46,527 nt of DNA, from contig CAYQNW010000022.1 in NCBI GenBank assembly GCA_964418885.1, positions 1 to 46,527 of the forward strand. Direction: 5' to 3'. The stretch comes from BMS3ABIN03 sp964418885 (GTDB lineage Bacteria > Bacteroidota > Ignavibacteria > Ignavibacteriales > Ignavibacteriaceae). The position numbers and the translations under genes are program-made. Below the pieces are notes generated by a model that was not told where the DNA came from, searched no databases, and saw only the letters and a list, made by a program, of their open reading frames with translations. Of this stretch, positions 8,806 to 16,803 are shown one piece after another. Numbering within the stretch: the stretch's first letter is position 1; every line of letters starts with the position of its first letter.

Positions 8806-9634
8806 TAGTACAAAAATTTCTTTTCTTCTTCTTTTTGTATTATCATTTTTCTCACAGGTATTTGCCGAAGGCGAAACAGATTTTCCTCCGAACTACTATG
8901 ACATTATTGCATTGTTGCTTTTATTTATCGTCATCGTGGCATTTGCGGGCTTAATTTATTTTGAAGAGATAAAGAGTAAGCCGACTTCTACAGGAAAACC
9001 ATCACTTTTTTCAAAGTTAAAAAAATCATTGTCAAGCTCCGTTCCTGTTGAACAGGAAGATGAAATTTTGTTGGATCACGATTATGACGGAATAAAAGAA
9101 CTTGATAACCGGATTCCGCCCTGGTACAACTACCTGTTTATTGTTACGATAGTTTTTGCGGTTGCTTATATGTTGTACTACCATGTATTTTCTTCAAATA
9201 CGTCGATGTATGATGAGTACAAAGAGGAAATGCAAGCCGCCCAAATGCAAAAAGAGGAATTGGAAAAAACAGGAACATTTATCAATGCTGAAAATGTAAA
9301 ATTGTTAACATCTCCATCCGATCTTTCGTCAGGTAAATCAATCTTTGAAGCAAATTGTGTCGCTTGCCATAGAAAAGATGCCGGTGGATTGGTTGGACCT
9401 AACCTGACTGATGATTACTGGATTCACGGCGGTGGAATTAAAAATGTTTTTCACACTATATCTGAAGGAGTACCGCAAAAAGGAATGATAACCTGGAAAA
9501 CACAATTGAATCCAAAACAAATTCAGGAAGTCGCAAGTTATGTTTTAAGTTTGCATGGAACTAATCCTGTAAATCCAAAACCGCCCCAGGGAGATATCTG
9601 GAAAGGGGATGAAAAGAATGAAGAACACGAGTAG
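8789..9634 (+). CDS. ccoP: Cbb3-type cytochrome c oxidase subunit III (CcoP), single haem c
   Basis: CcoP passes electrons from soluble cytochrome c to CcoO. I chose the ATG at 8789 because AGGTGG lies five bases upstream; a GTG at 8780 is in frame but less likely. The protein (281 residues) opens with a signal-like helix ending near SQVFA, then a second helix. The family motif DHDYDGIKELDNRIPPWY precedes a third helix. One haem c site, CVACH (190-194), follows, then GPNLTDDYWIHGG. Classical proteobacterial CcoP has two CxxCH haem domains; only one is present here. The tail NPKPPQGDIW is typical of the Bacteroidota form. Confidence 0.93.
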   Translation: MKVKFNSTKISFLLLFVLSFFSQVFAEGETDFPPNYYDIIALLLLFIVIVAFAGLIYFEEIKSKPTSTGKPSLFSKLKKSLSSSVPVEQEDEILLDHDYDGIKELDNRIPPWYNYLFIVTIVFAVAYMLYYHVFSSNTSMYDEYKEEMQAAQMQKEELEKTGTFINAENVKLLTSPSDLSSGKSIFEANCVACHRKDAGGLVGPNLTDDYWIHGGGIKNVFHTISEGVPQKGMITWKTQLNPKQIQEVASYVLSLHGTNPVNPKPPQGDIWKGDEKNEEHE

Positions 9635-9721
9635 TGAAGGCGTATAAGAAGTGTTATAATAAAGTGATTATAAGATTTGAATCCAGTATTTAAATTGTAA
9701 ACATAAAACGATCAGATTTTT

Positions 9722-11176
9722 ATGAACGAGGATAAACCGGACAAACTTAATCTGGACGATGAGAATAAGACTTACAGGAATGAATTAGCGACAGTTACCA
9801 AAGAGGGGAAAAGGAAATGGATATTTCCGAAAAAACCTCACGGTAAATTTTATAATGCTAGAAATGTTGTAACCGTTATCTTGCTTTTAATTCTTTTTGT
9901 AACTCCGTTCATAAAGCTCAACGGTTACCAATTTATGCTGTTCGATTTTCCAAACAGGAATTTTGTTCTCTTTGGCATCCCATTCGGTCCACACGATTTC
10001 TTCCTGTTTGTTCTTGCGATGATTGCGACCTTAGTTTTTATAATTCTTTTTACGGCAGTATTCGGAAGAGTGTTTTGCGGATGGGCTTGCCCGCAAACGA
10101 TTTTTATGGAAATGGTTTTCCGAAAAATAGAATACTGGATCGAAGGCGATTACTGGGCACAGAAAAAATTAAAAGCGGCACCGTGGACGGGAAAAAAGAT
10201 TTTTAAAAAAGGAACAAAGCATGGAATATTTTTCGCTATATCTTTTATTATCGCAAATTTTTTTCTTGCTTACATTATAGGAATGGATAAGCTGATCGAT
10301 ATCGTTACTGACCCACCTTCAAAACATTTGCAGGGATTAATTGCAATCACAATTTTCTCAGGAATTTTTTACTGGATATTTTCATATTTCCGCGAACAGG
10401 TTTGTACGCTTGTTTGTCCATACGGGAGATTACAGGGAGTTTTGTTAGACAGAGATTCCGTGGTTATCGCTTACGATCATGTAAGAGGTGAACCAAGAGG
10501 GAAAATAAAAAAGAACGAAGATCAAAGTAATCTCGGTGATTGTATAGACTGCAGGATGTGCGTCGATGTTTGTCCAACGGGCATAGATATACGTGACGGA
10601 ATCCAATTAGAATGCGTAAACTGCACTGCTTGCATCGATGCCTGTGATGAAGTGATGGAAAAAGTAAACAGACCGAAAAAGCTTATAAAGTATGCTTCAA
10701 TTAATTCGATTGAGAAAAAAACGAAGTTCAGGTTTACACCGAGGGCTATTGTTTATTCTGTTCTTCTTTTTGTGCTTACTGGGATTCTCTCCTACCTGCT
10801 CGTAACAAGAACAGATTTTAATGTAAACATTTTAAGAACACCAGGAATGTTATTCCAGGAACAGCCGGATGATAAAGTAAGTAACCTTTATGACATAAAT
10901 GTTGTTAATAAAACATTTGAAAAAGCCGATATAAACCTGAAGCTAGATAACATCAACGGCGAATTGCAGGTAATCGGCAAGAAGCTGGAAGTAAAACCGC
11001 AAGGCATTATTGATGCAAAATTTCTTCTCATCATTCCTAAAAGCAGCATAAATAAAATGGCAACACCAATCAGGATTGGTGTTTATGATGGAAATAAATT
11101 AATTAAAGAAATCACAACCTCTTTTCTCGGTCCGGTTAATAAAAAGGAAATTGAAGAAGATGAAAAAGAAGATTAA
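9722..11176 (+). CDS. ccoG: Cbb3 oxidase accessory iron-sulfur protein CcoG (FixG/RdxA)
   Basis: CcoG is a membrane polyferredoxin linked to copper reduction during cbb3 assembly. The 484-residue protein has several membrane helices. A Cys-Pro motif GWACPQTIFME (Cys123) precedes a second pair in EQVCTLVCPYGRLQGVL. Two 4Fe-4S clusters begin at Cys274 (CIDCRMCVDVCP, then CVNCTACIDACDEVM). The C-terminus is the immunoglobulin-like FixG domain after another helix. An 87-base gap without a clear promoter or terminator separates it from ccoP, so it may share the oxidase transcript. It overlaps the next gene by 17 bases. Confidence 0.95.
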   Translation: MNEDKPDKLNLDDENKTYRNELATVTKEGKRKWIFPKKPHGKFYNARNVVTVILLLILFVTPFIKLNGYQFMLFDFPNRNFVLFGIPFGPHDFFLFVLAMIATLVFIILFTAVFGRVFCGWACPQTIFMEMVFRKIEYWIEGDYWAQKKLKAAPWTGKKIFKKGTKHGIFFAISFIIANFFLAYIIGMDKLIDIVTDPPSKHLQGLIAITIFSGIFYWIFSYFREQVCTLVCPYGRLQGVLLDRDSVVIAYDHVRGEPRGKIKKNEDQSNLGDCIDCRMCVDVCPTGIDIRDGIQLECVNCTACIDACDEVMEKVNRPKKLIKYASINSIEKKTKFRFTPRAIVYSVLLFVLTGILSYLLVTRTDFNVNILRTPGMLFQEQPDDKVSNLYDINVVNKTFEKADINLKLDNINGELQVIGKKLEVKPQGIIDAKFLLIIPKSSINKMATPIRIGVYDGNKLIKEITTSFLGPVNKKEIEEDEKED

Positions 11177-11609
11177 CTGGGGCACGGGGATCTTTATCTC
11201 TTACGCTCTGTTTATGGTGCTTGTCATTTTAACTGCCGTTTATTTTATTAACCAGGATGTAAACCTTGTAACTGACGATTATTATCAGCAGGAAATAAGG
11301 TACCAGGATCAGATTGATAAAATCCAGCGAACAAATTCTTTACTTGAAAAACCGGCTATTAATTTTGATGGAGCCGGAGTGAACTTATCATTTCCAAAAT
11401 CGCTGATTGAAAAAAATGTTACCGGCAAAATACATTTTTATCGTCCTTCAAATCCCAAACTTGATTTTGATATTCCGTTAAGTTTGAATAGCGATGGCTC
11501 TCAAATTATTTCAACAAAAAAATTTGCTGCTGGCTTCTGGCGTTTGAAGTTAAACTGGACGATGGAAGGAAATGAATATTATAATGAAAAGGAAATCATA
11601 CTCAATTAA
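11160..11609 (+). CDS. ccoH: FixH/CcoH family protein
   Basis: FixH/CcoH is a small membrane-anchored protein needed for stable cbb3 oxidase assembly. I start it at the ATG at 11160, inside the end of ccoG; a TTG at 11151 is also in frame. The protein has 149 residues: one N-terminal helix (about residues 9-30), then the family segment LVTDDYYQQEIRYQDQIDK, then a beta-rich domain outside the membrane ending GFWRLKLNWTMEGNEYYNEKEI. Order and overlap with ccoG are as in other cbb3 loci. Confidence 0.9.
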   Translation: MKKKINWGTGIFISYALFMVLVILTAVYFINQDVNLVTDDYYQQEIRYQDQIDKIQRTNSLLEKPAINFDGAGVNLSFPKSLIEKNVTGKIHFYRPSNPKLDFDIPLSLNSDGSQIISTKKFAAGFWRLKLNWTMEGNEYYNEKEIILN

Positions 11610-11614
11610 AAATT

Positions 11615-11696
11615 TCATTCTGTAAGAATCTTGTTATATGATTTATGAAACGTATTATTTATTTCTGATTTTACTAACAAGATTCTTTCTGAATGA
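11615..11696. repeat. Long imperfect inverted repeat between ccoH and the SafE-like gene
   Basis: The left arm 11615-11636 and right arm 11675-11696 match as 6 bp, a 3-base internal loop, then 13 bp (AAGAATCTTGTTA against TAACAAGATTCTT), around a 38-base AT-rich loop. There is no T-run after it on the plus strand, so it is not a standard terminator. It could protect the 3' end of the oxidase mRNA or be a remnant of a small mobile repeat. Confidence 0.6.
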
Positions 11697-11757
11697 TAAG
11701 GGGTAAGTTGAATTAAATATGAAATAATAATTTTATCCATCTCTTTAATATTTTGAA

Positions 11758-12432
11758 ATGACATCTGAAATTTTGATAGCTTTTACAATTGGTTTTCTTG
11801 GAAGTTTTCATTGCATTGGAATGTGCGGACCGATTGCAATTGCGTTGCCCGTTCCTAAAACATCTAACCTTTCTTTTTTTACAGGAAGAATTTTATACAA
11901 CATCGGCAGAGTTGTTACTTACTCTTTCCTGGGTTTGCTGTTTGGTCTTGTAGGTGGAAGAATTACTCTTGCAGGTGCTCAGCAGGTGGTCTCTATTATT
12001 TTGGGTGTTGTGATTATAATTGCTATTCTACTACCGCAGCGATACAAAAATATTTTCATTCAACATAAGCTTGTACAAAAACTCGCACAGCCTTTAAAAT
12101 CAAACATCAGCATACTTTTTAAGAAAGGAACATTTTCAGCTTTATTCCTCATTGGAATTCTAAATGGTTTTCTTCCTTGCGGATTTGTTTATATAGGTTT
12201 GGCTGGTGCAATTGCAAGCGATAATGCAATCTCAGGTGCTGTAGTAATGATGCTTTTTGGATTGGGAACTGTCCCGGCAATGTTGACGGCTACAGTCTTT
12301 GGGAAATTTATTAATGTTGGCATACGAACGAAACTTAGAAAAGCTGTTCCTGTTTTTGCTATTCTACTTGCTGCTGTTTTTATTATGCGGGGAATGAATT
12401 TGGGGATACCTTTTATTAGTCCTAAACTATAA
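11758..12432 (+). CDS. SafE/DsbD_2-like membrane protein of the cbb3 locus
   Basis: This membrane protein of 224 residues has about six helices and the opening GFLGSFHCIGMCGPIAIALP. The CxGMCGP motif and a second one (LNGFLPCGFVYIGL) place it in the TauE/SafE or DsbD_2 (cytochrome c biogenesis transmembrane) superfamily. Members stand at the end of many cbb3 loci in Bacteroidota and are often annotated sulfite exporter. The paired Cys residues in membrane helices fit handling of copper or thiol electrons for oxidase assembly better than sulfite export, but this is inference. The ATG lacks a clear ribosome binding site. Confidence 0.8.
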   Translation: MTSEILIAFTIGFLGSFHCIGMCGPIAIALPVPKTSNLSFFTGRILYNIGRVVTYSFLGLLFGLVGGRITLAGAQQVVSIILGVVIIIAILLPQRYKNIFIQHKLVQKLAQPLKSNISILFKKGTFSALFLIGILNGFLPCGFVYIGLAGAIASDNAISGAVVMMLFGLGTVPAMLTATVFGKFINVGIRTKLRKAVPVFAILLAAVFIMRGMNLGIPFISPKL

Positions 12433-13252
12433 TAGCAAATACAATTGTTAAATTACTAACAACAAATAATTCGATTCCTCTCAAAATATTTTCGTTGATG
12501 TTATTAATCATACTTGAAAATTCTTAATTAATTCATTTTCATTTCCACTTATATAAATCATTTCGCATAACAAACATTATCTTGTACCCTTTTAATGTAA
12601 AATTTTTGGATACCTTGAATGTAAATCAGTAAAATATTCCTTTATTTAAATTTTTCGTAGTAGCATTAAAACATTCATATTTAACACATTGATAGCAATA
12701 ATAATTAATATGATAAAATATAAAACACTACTTACTTAATAAAAATCTTTTCTGTACTTATGTTCATTTACAAATGAAAGTGATAAATAATTCAAATATA
12801 TACTTTTGATCAAACTTTTGTCACATACATTATTTGATAGTATCCTATATCAATTGAGGTATATGTTTATATCGTTATTCTCAATGCTATTTTACCTTCT
12901 TTATGGTAGAAGAAACCATTTTCTTAAGTTTTGAAGATGGCACAGTAGTTGTGCTAATGACTTTTACTTTACAGCGGGGGTCTTATTTTATATTTCTTAT
13001 ATATAGTTGGGGATCTGAAGAAACAACCAGAAAAATCAATCCTTCAGTTGAAAAATAAAATAATAAAGAGAGAAATTTTTTAACATAGTAATAATTTAAA
13101 CTCAAATACACATACATAATTGTTTATTCGGATATAATTATTTGAGAATAGTTGATGGTTGTAATGAAATGACTGACGATATTTTGTAATAATTTATTAG
13201 CAGTACAAGAAAATGATTAAAAAAATATTATTGATTTTTTCCGGTTTAATAT
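12433..13252. other. 820-base AT-rich gap before the signalling island
   Basis: No supported gene was found on either strand. Just after the upstream stop is a short TTGTTA/TAACAA hairpin (about 12446-12463) without a T-run. The rest is very AT-rich with scattered TTTG words, so promoter calls would be arbitrary. The length suggests the control region of the first signalling cassette or decayed DNA at the edge of an inserted block. Confidence 0.4.
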
Positions 13253-14746
13253 ATGAGTGATGAACTTCGTATTCTAATACTTGAAGACGTTGACACCGAC
13301 GCTGAGTTGATGGAAAATGAATTACGTAAAGAAAGAATTTCATTTTCCTCTAAGTGTGTGGAAACAGAAGATGATTTCTGCAGTGAACTTAAAGAATATA
13401 ATCCGGATGTTATTCTTTCAGATTATAATCTGCCTGCTTTTAACGGTATGTCTGCGCTTAAATTGACTAAAGAAATATCCCCTTCAGTTCCATTTATTAT
13501 CGTTACTGGTTCAATAAACGAGGAGACTGCTGTTGAATGTATGAAAGCTGGAGCAGCAGATTATGTAATTAAGGAAAAGCTTTCACGTCTTGGTCCGACT
13601 GTTAATGCTGCCTTAGAAATGAAAGGATTAATCGAAGATAGGAAAAAAGCAGAAGAGGCTTTACGAAAAAGTGAAGAATTTAACAGACGGATTATTGAAA
13701 GCAGTAATGATTGTATTAATATATTGGATTTAGAGGGAAGACTTCTATTTATGAACGATGGAGGACAAGAACTTTTAGAAATTGAAGATATCAATTCGGT
13801 ACTAAATAAATCGTGGTTAGAGTATTGGAAAGGTGCTGAAAAGCAATTAGCTGCCGATGCACTATATAACGCTTTGAAAAGTAATATCGGAACATTCCAG
13901 GGTTATGGTCCGACAATGAAAGGTAAACCTAAATGGTGGAATGTTGTAGTTACTCCAATTTCTAATTCAGAAGGAAATGTCGAACGTTTGTTAGCTGTTG
14001 CACATGACATAACCGAACTTAAAAATAAATCAGCTCAACTAATGCAAGTGGAGAGAATGAGTACAGTGGGAACTTTGGCTTCCGGTGTAGCTCATGAACT
14101 TAATAATCCGTTGATGAGTGTACTCGGCTTTACACAATACTGTTTAAAGCATACACCTGATGGTGAAAAAAATTATGATGTTCTTAAAGATATTGAACAT
14201 GAAGCAATGCGTTGTGTCGATATAATAAAGAATCTTCTTACGTTTTCTCACATGGGAAAAGAAGGGGTAGAAGAAAAACAAGATGCAAGCTGTGCCGATA
14301 TTCTTGAAAGAGTCCTGAAATTACTATCGTACCGTATTGAAAAGGAAAGAGTTATAATTAATAAAAACTACAAAAAGGGAATAACTGATGCCTGGATCCA
14401 GGTAAACGGTATTCAACAGGTGTTTCTTAATATCATTGTTAATGCGTTGGACGCACTGAAAGATAGTGAAAAAAAAGAAATTCATATAGATATTCAGAAT
14501 GAGGGAGGAATAACCCGTGTGATAATTAAAGATACCGGTAGCGGAATACCTCCTGGAAATCTTGAAAGGATTTTTGAACCCTTTTACACAACGAAGGAAG
14601 TTAGCAAAGGAACCGGTCTAGGATTATCAATTTCCAAAAGTTTGGTAGAAAACAATAACGGAGAACTTATTTGCGAAAGTGAAGTCGGTAAAGAAACTAA
14701 ATTTATAATTCAACTTTCAAAAACAAAAAAGGAAAATAACCAATGA
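13253..14746 (+). CDS. Receiver-PAS-histidine kinase, head of cassette A
   Basis: The 497-residue protein is soluble, with no membrane helix. Residues 1 to about 125 are a receiver domain with an acidic pair in LEDVDTD, phosphoacceptor Asp57 (SDYNLP), the conserved Thr in VTGS, and Lys in VIKEK, where Lys is followed by Glu rather than the usual Pro. A PAS domain follows (about 140-255), then HisKA with His281 in GVAHELNNPLMSVLGF, and an HATPase domain with N, G1 (DTGSGIPP) and G2 (GTGLGLS) boxes. A receiver placed before the sensor suggests its kinase activity is set by phosphorylation from another protein. The next gene overlaps it as ATGA. It is a close paralogue of the kinase at 25088-26575; Asp57 and His281 fall at the same positions in both. 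Confidence 0.93.
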   Translation: MSDELRILILEDVDTDAELMENELRKERISFSSKCVETEDDFCSELKEYNPDVILSDYNLPAFNGMSALKLTKEISPSVPFIIVTGSINEETAVECMKAGAADYVIKEKLSRLGPTVNAALEMKGLIEDRKKAEEALRKSEEFNRRIIESSNDCINILDLEGRLLFMNDGGQELLEIEDINSVLNKSWLEYWKGAEKQLAADALYNALKSNIGTFQGYGPTMKGKPKWWNVVVTPISNSEGNVERLLAVAHDITELKNKSAQLMQVERMSTVGTLASGVAHELNNPLMSVLGFTQYCLKHTPDGEKNYDVLKDIEHEAMRCVDIIKNLLTFSHMGKEGVEEKQDASCADILERVLKLLSYRIEKERVIINKNYKKGITDAWIQVNGIQQVFLNIIVNALDALKDSEKKEIHIDIQNEGGITRVIIKDTGSGIPPGNLERIFEPFYTTKEVSKGTGLGLSISKSLVENNNGELICESEVGKETKFIIQLSKTKKENNQ

Positions 14747-15153
14747 AAAAACATGTCTTAGTAATCGACGACGACGAGGGGATAAGGAAACTGTTTTGTC
14801 GTGCACTGGAAGACTTACCTTATAAGGTTGATACAGCCGAATCTGGTGAAGAAGGACTAAAGTTGCAGGATGTATACAGTTACGATTTAGTCTATCTGGA
14901 CCTTAATATGCCGGGTATGAACGGCATTGAAGTTCTGTCAAAAATTCGGGCAAACGATGAAGAGATCCCGATTTATATTATTACAGCCTTTCATAAGGAT
15001 TATCTTGAGGCAATAACTGATATATATCAGAAAGGGTTGGAATTTGAAATCGCACATAAACCGCTTTCAATAGATCAGATTGTTTCAATTACCACAGAAG
15101 TGCTGGAAGGAACTAAGTTACAGAAATTAGTAAAGAATATTTTTAATCTATGA
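14743..15153 (+). CDS. Single-domain response regulator, cassette A position 1
   Basis: This 136-residue protein is a receiver domain with a short basic tail and no output domain. It shows IDDDEG (acidic pair), phosphoacceptor Asp53 in YLDLNMPGMNG, Thr in IITAF, and Lys in AHKP. The stop of the kinase overlaps its start, so the pair is translationally coupled and it is the best candidate for the kinase's direct partner. Its counterpart in cassette B is 26579-26989, with the same LQDVY, DYLEAITDI and AHKPLSI features. Between the Thr and the Lys the family has an unusual GLEFEIAHKP segment in place of the usual GAxDYxxKP. Confidence 0.92.
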   Translation: MKKHVLVIDDDEGIRKLFCRALEDLPYKVDTAESGEEGLKLQDVYSYDLVYLDLNMPGMNGIEVLSKIRANDEEIPIYIITAFHKDYLEAITDIYQKGLEFEIAHKPLSIDQIVSITTEVLEGTKLQKLVKNIFNL

Positions 15154-15190
15154 TTCAAATGTGCGGATCAGGATGATGAAAGGATAAAAA

Positions 15191-15574
15191 ATGATCAAAC
15201 GTATTTTAATAATTGATGATGACAGGGTCATCAGAAAATTATACATGCATGCACTGGAAGATACTTCATACCAGGTAGATACGGTTGAGTCGGGTAAGAA
15301 AGGAATTGAGTTGTTTAGTGAGTTTAATTATGATTTAGTTCTTCTTGATCTCAATATGCCGGATATGAATGGTATCGAGGTATTAAGAAAAATACGGGCT
15401 ACCGATCCGGATATTCCGGTTTACATTATCACAGCTTTTTATAAGGATTTTCTTGACGAAATAAGCAGTGCTATTGAAGACGGATTAAAATTTGAAATCA
15501 CACATAAACCAATCTTACCGGATCAAATAGTTCTTATTGCAAAAGGCACTTTAGAAAATACTAATGCTTATTAA
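15191..15574 (+). CDS. Single-domain response regulator, cassette A position 2
   Basis: This CheY-like receiver of 127 residues has an acidic pair (IIDDDR), phosphoacceptor Asp in LLDLNMPDMNG, Thr in IITAF and Lys in THKP. No output domain is present. It lies 37 bases after the previous receiver, with an AAAGGA ribosome binding site. It pairs with 27029-27412 of cassette B: both share FLxEISSAI and a Pro-Asp after the HKP motif. Confidence 0.92.
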   Translation: MIKRILIIDDDRVIRKLYMHALEDTSYQVDTVESGKKGIELFSEFNYDLVLLDLNMPDMNGIEVLRKIRATDPDIPVYIITAFYKDFLDEISSAIEDGLKFEITHKPILPDQIVLIAKGTLENTNAY

Positions 15575-15674
15575 TTAAATGTGCAACAAAAGAAGTCAAT
15601 TGTTCTGTAAAAAGGCATTAACTCAAATAATACCGATTCTACATTTGTAAGTATTAGAACATAGCTTAAAATTC

Positions 15675-15710
15675 ATACCGAAAAAAGAATATAAATTCTT
15701 ACTCTGGTAT
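15675..15710. repeat. Two-part hairpin ahead of the third receiver gene
   Basis: ATACC (15675-15679) pairs with GGTAT (15706-15710), and inside it AAGAAT (15685-15690) pairs with ATTCTT (15695-15700). It ends 27 bases before the start at 15738 and has no T-run. It could affect mRNA decay or translation within the cassette. Confidence 0.4.
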
Positions 15711-15737
15711 ATGACAAGTGGTGGAAGATGAGGAAAA

Positions 15738-16151
15738 ATGATTAAACGTATATTAATAATCGATGATGAAATAATTTTTAGGAAATTATTTACACGGGCT
15801 TTGGAGGATACTCCTTACAAGGTGGATACTGCGGAATCCGGTGAAAAAGGGTTCGAATTGTTAAAGAAACTCAAGTATGATTTAATCTTTCTTGATCTTT
15901 ATATGCCGGGAATCAGCGGTATCGATGTGCTGCGTGAAATTCGTAAAACAGATGAAGAAGTTCCTATACATATTGTATCTGCATTTTACAAGGAGTTTCT
16001 GGAAGAAATAAATCTTGCTACGAGAGATGGATTAAAATTTGAAATTACACACAAGTCAATTACTCTCAATCAGATTGTTTCAATTGCGAAAGAAACATTG
16101 GAAGGTGGAAAAGTGCTTCACAAGATAAATAAAGATATGGTGTCCGTCTGA
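15738..16151 (+). CDS. Single-domain response regulator, cassette A position 3 (Lys-Ser variant)
   Basis: This 137-residue receiver protein has an acidic pair (IIDDE), phosphoacceptor Asp in LDLYMPGISG, Ser in the Thr position (IVSAF) and Lys in ITHKS. The Pro that normally follows the catalytic Lys is Ser here, and the cassette B counterpart (28180-28644) has the same change. Both also read DLYMPGxSG where the other receivers read DLNMPxxNG. These shared changes show that the third position was distinct before the cassettes duplicated. No output domain is present. Confidence 0.92.
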   Translation: MIKRILIIDDEIIFRKLFTRALEDTPYKVDTAESGEKGFELLKKLKYDLIFLDLYMPGISGIDVLREIRKTDEEVPIHIVSAFYKEFLEEINLATRDGLKFEITHKSITLNQIVSIAKETLEGGKVLHKINKDMVSV

Positions 16152-16286
16152 TTTAAAGATCAGTGCTTAAAATTATTTTATAAACATTTAATGCTGAAAA
16201 ATCATTTGGACAAAAAACAAGATTCTATCGAGGACTATCTAAATAACAAATAAAAAATTTATTAAAATTGTTAATGAGTATTAAAA

Positions 16287-16673
16287 ATGGCTAAACGAAT
16301 TTTAGTAATTGATGATTTTGCAGACATTCGAAAGATGTTCTGCTATGCACTGGAAGATACTCCATACGAGGTGGATACTGCTGCTACAGGTAGAAAAGGA
16401 GTAATGCTTCATAAAAAAAATAAATATGATTTAATTTTTCTTGACCTGAATATGCCCGGGATGAACGGCGTCGAAGTTCTTCGCAAAATACGTAAGTTTG
16501 ACAAAGAAGTTCCAATTTGCATCGTTACAGCCTTTTATCAGGAATTTATTGAGGGATTAACAGATGCCAACAATGAGGGACTGGAATTTGATGTTACTAA
16601 TAAGCCAATTACTATTAAGCAAATTGCTACAATTGCAAACGAAACTTTAGAAAGTGCAAAAATACTAAAGTAG
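16287..16673 (+). CDS. Single-domain response regulator, cassette A position 4
   Basis: The protein has 128 residues: acidic pair in VIDDFADIRKMF, phosphoacceptor Asp in LDLNMPGMNG, Thr in IVTAF and Lys in VTNKP. DDFADIR and NKP instead of HKP mark this position and recur in its partner at 28791-29177. It closes cassette A. A 135-base gap with no terminator precedes it, so the four receivers may share one transcript, but that is not proven. Confidence 0.92.
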   Translation: MAKRILVIDDFADIRKMFCYALEDTPYEVDTAATGRKGVMLHKKNKYDLIFLDLNMPGMNGVEVLRKIRKFDKEVPICIVTAFYQEFIEGLTDANNEGLEFDVTNKPITIKQIATIANETLESAKILK

Positions 16674-16803
16674 CTGAAAAACAATTAGTAGCTAAAAATC
16701 ATAATATTGTTTAAATGTTGATTGTTGTTACCATTAGTACATAAATTCTCAGAGTTGAAGAGCAAAAATATAAAAACCGGTGTAAATGTTTCAGGAAAGA
16801 ATA

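Noticed and set aside
11758..12432. Calling this gene a sulfite exporter
   Set aside because: The name comes from a broad superfamily; the CxGMCGP motif and cbb3 context fit oxidase assembly better.
12863..12934. A 23-codon hydrophobic frame (MFISLFSMLFYLLYGRRNHF...) in the long gap before the signalling island
   Set aside because: The GAGG word is only about three bases from the ATG, and there is no overlap, neighbour or family to support it.
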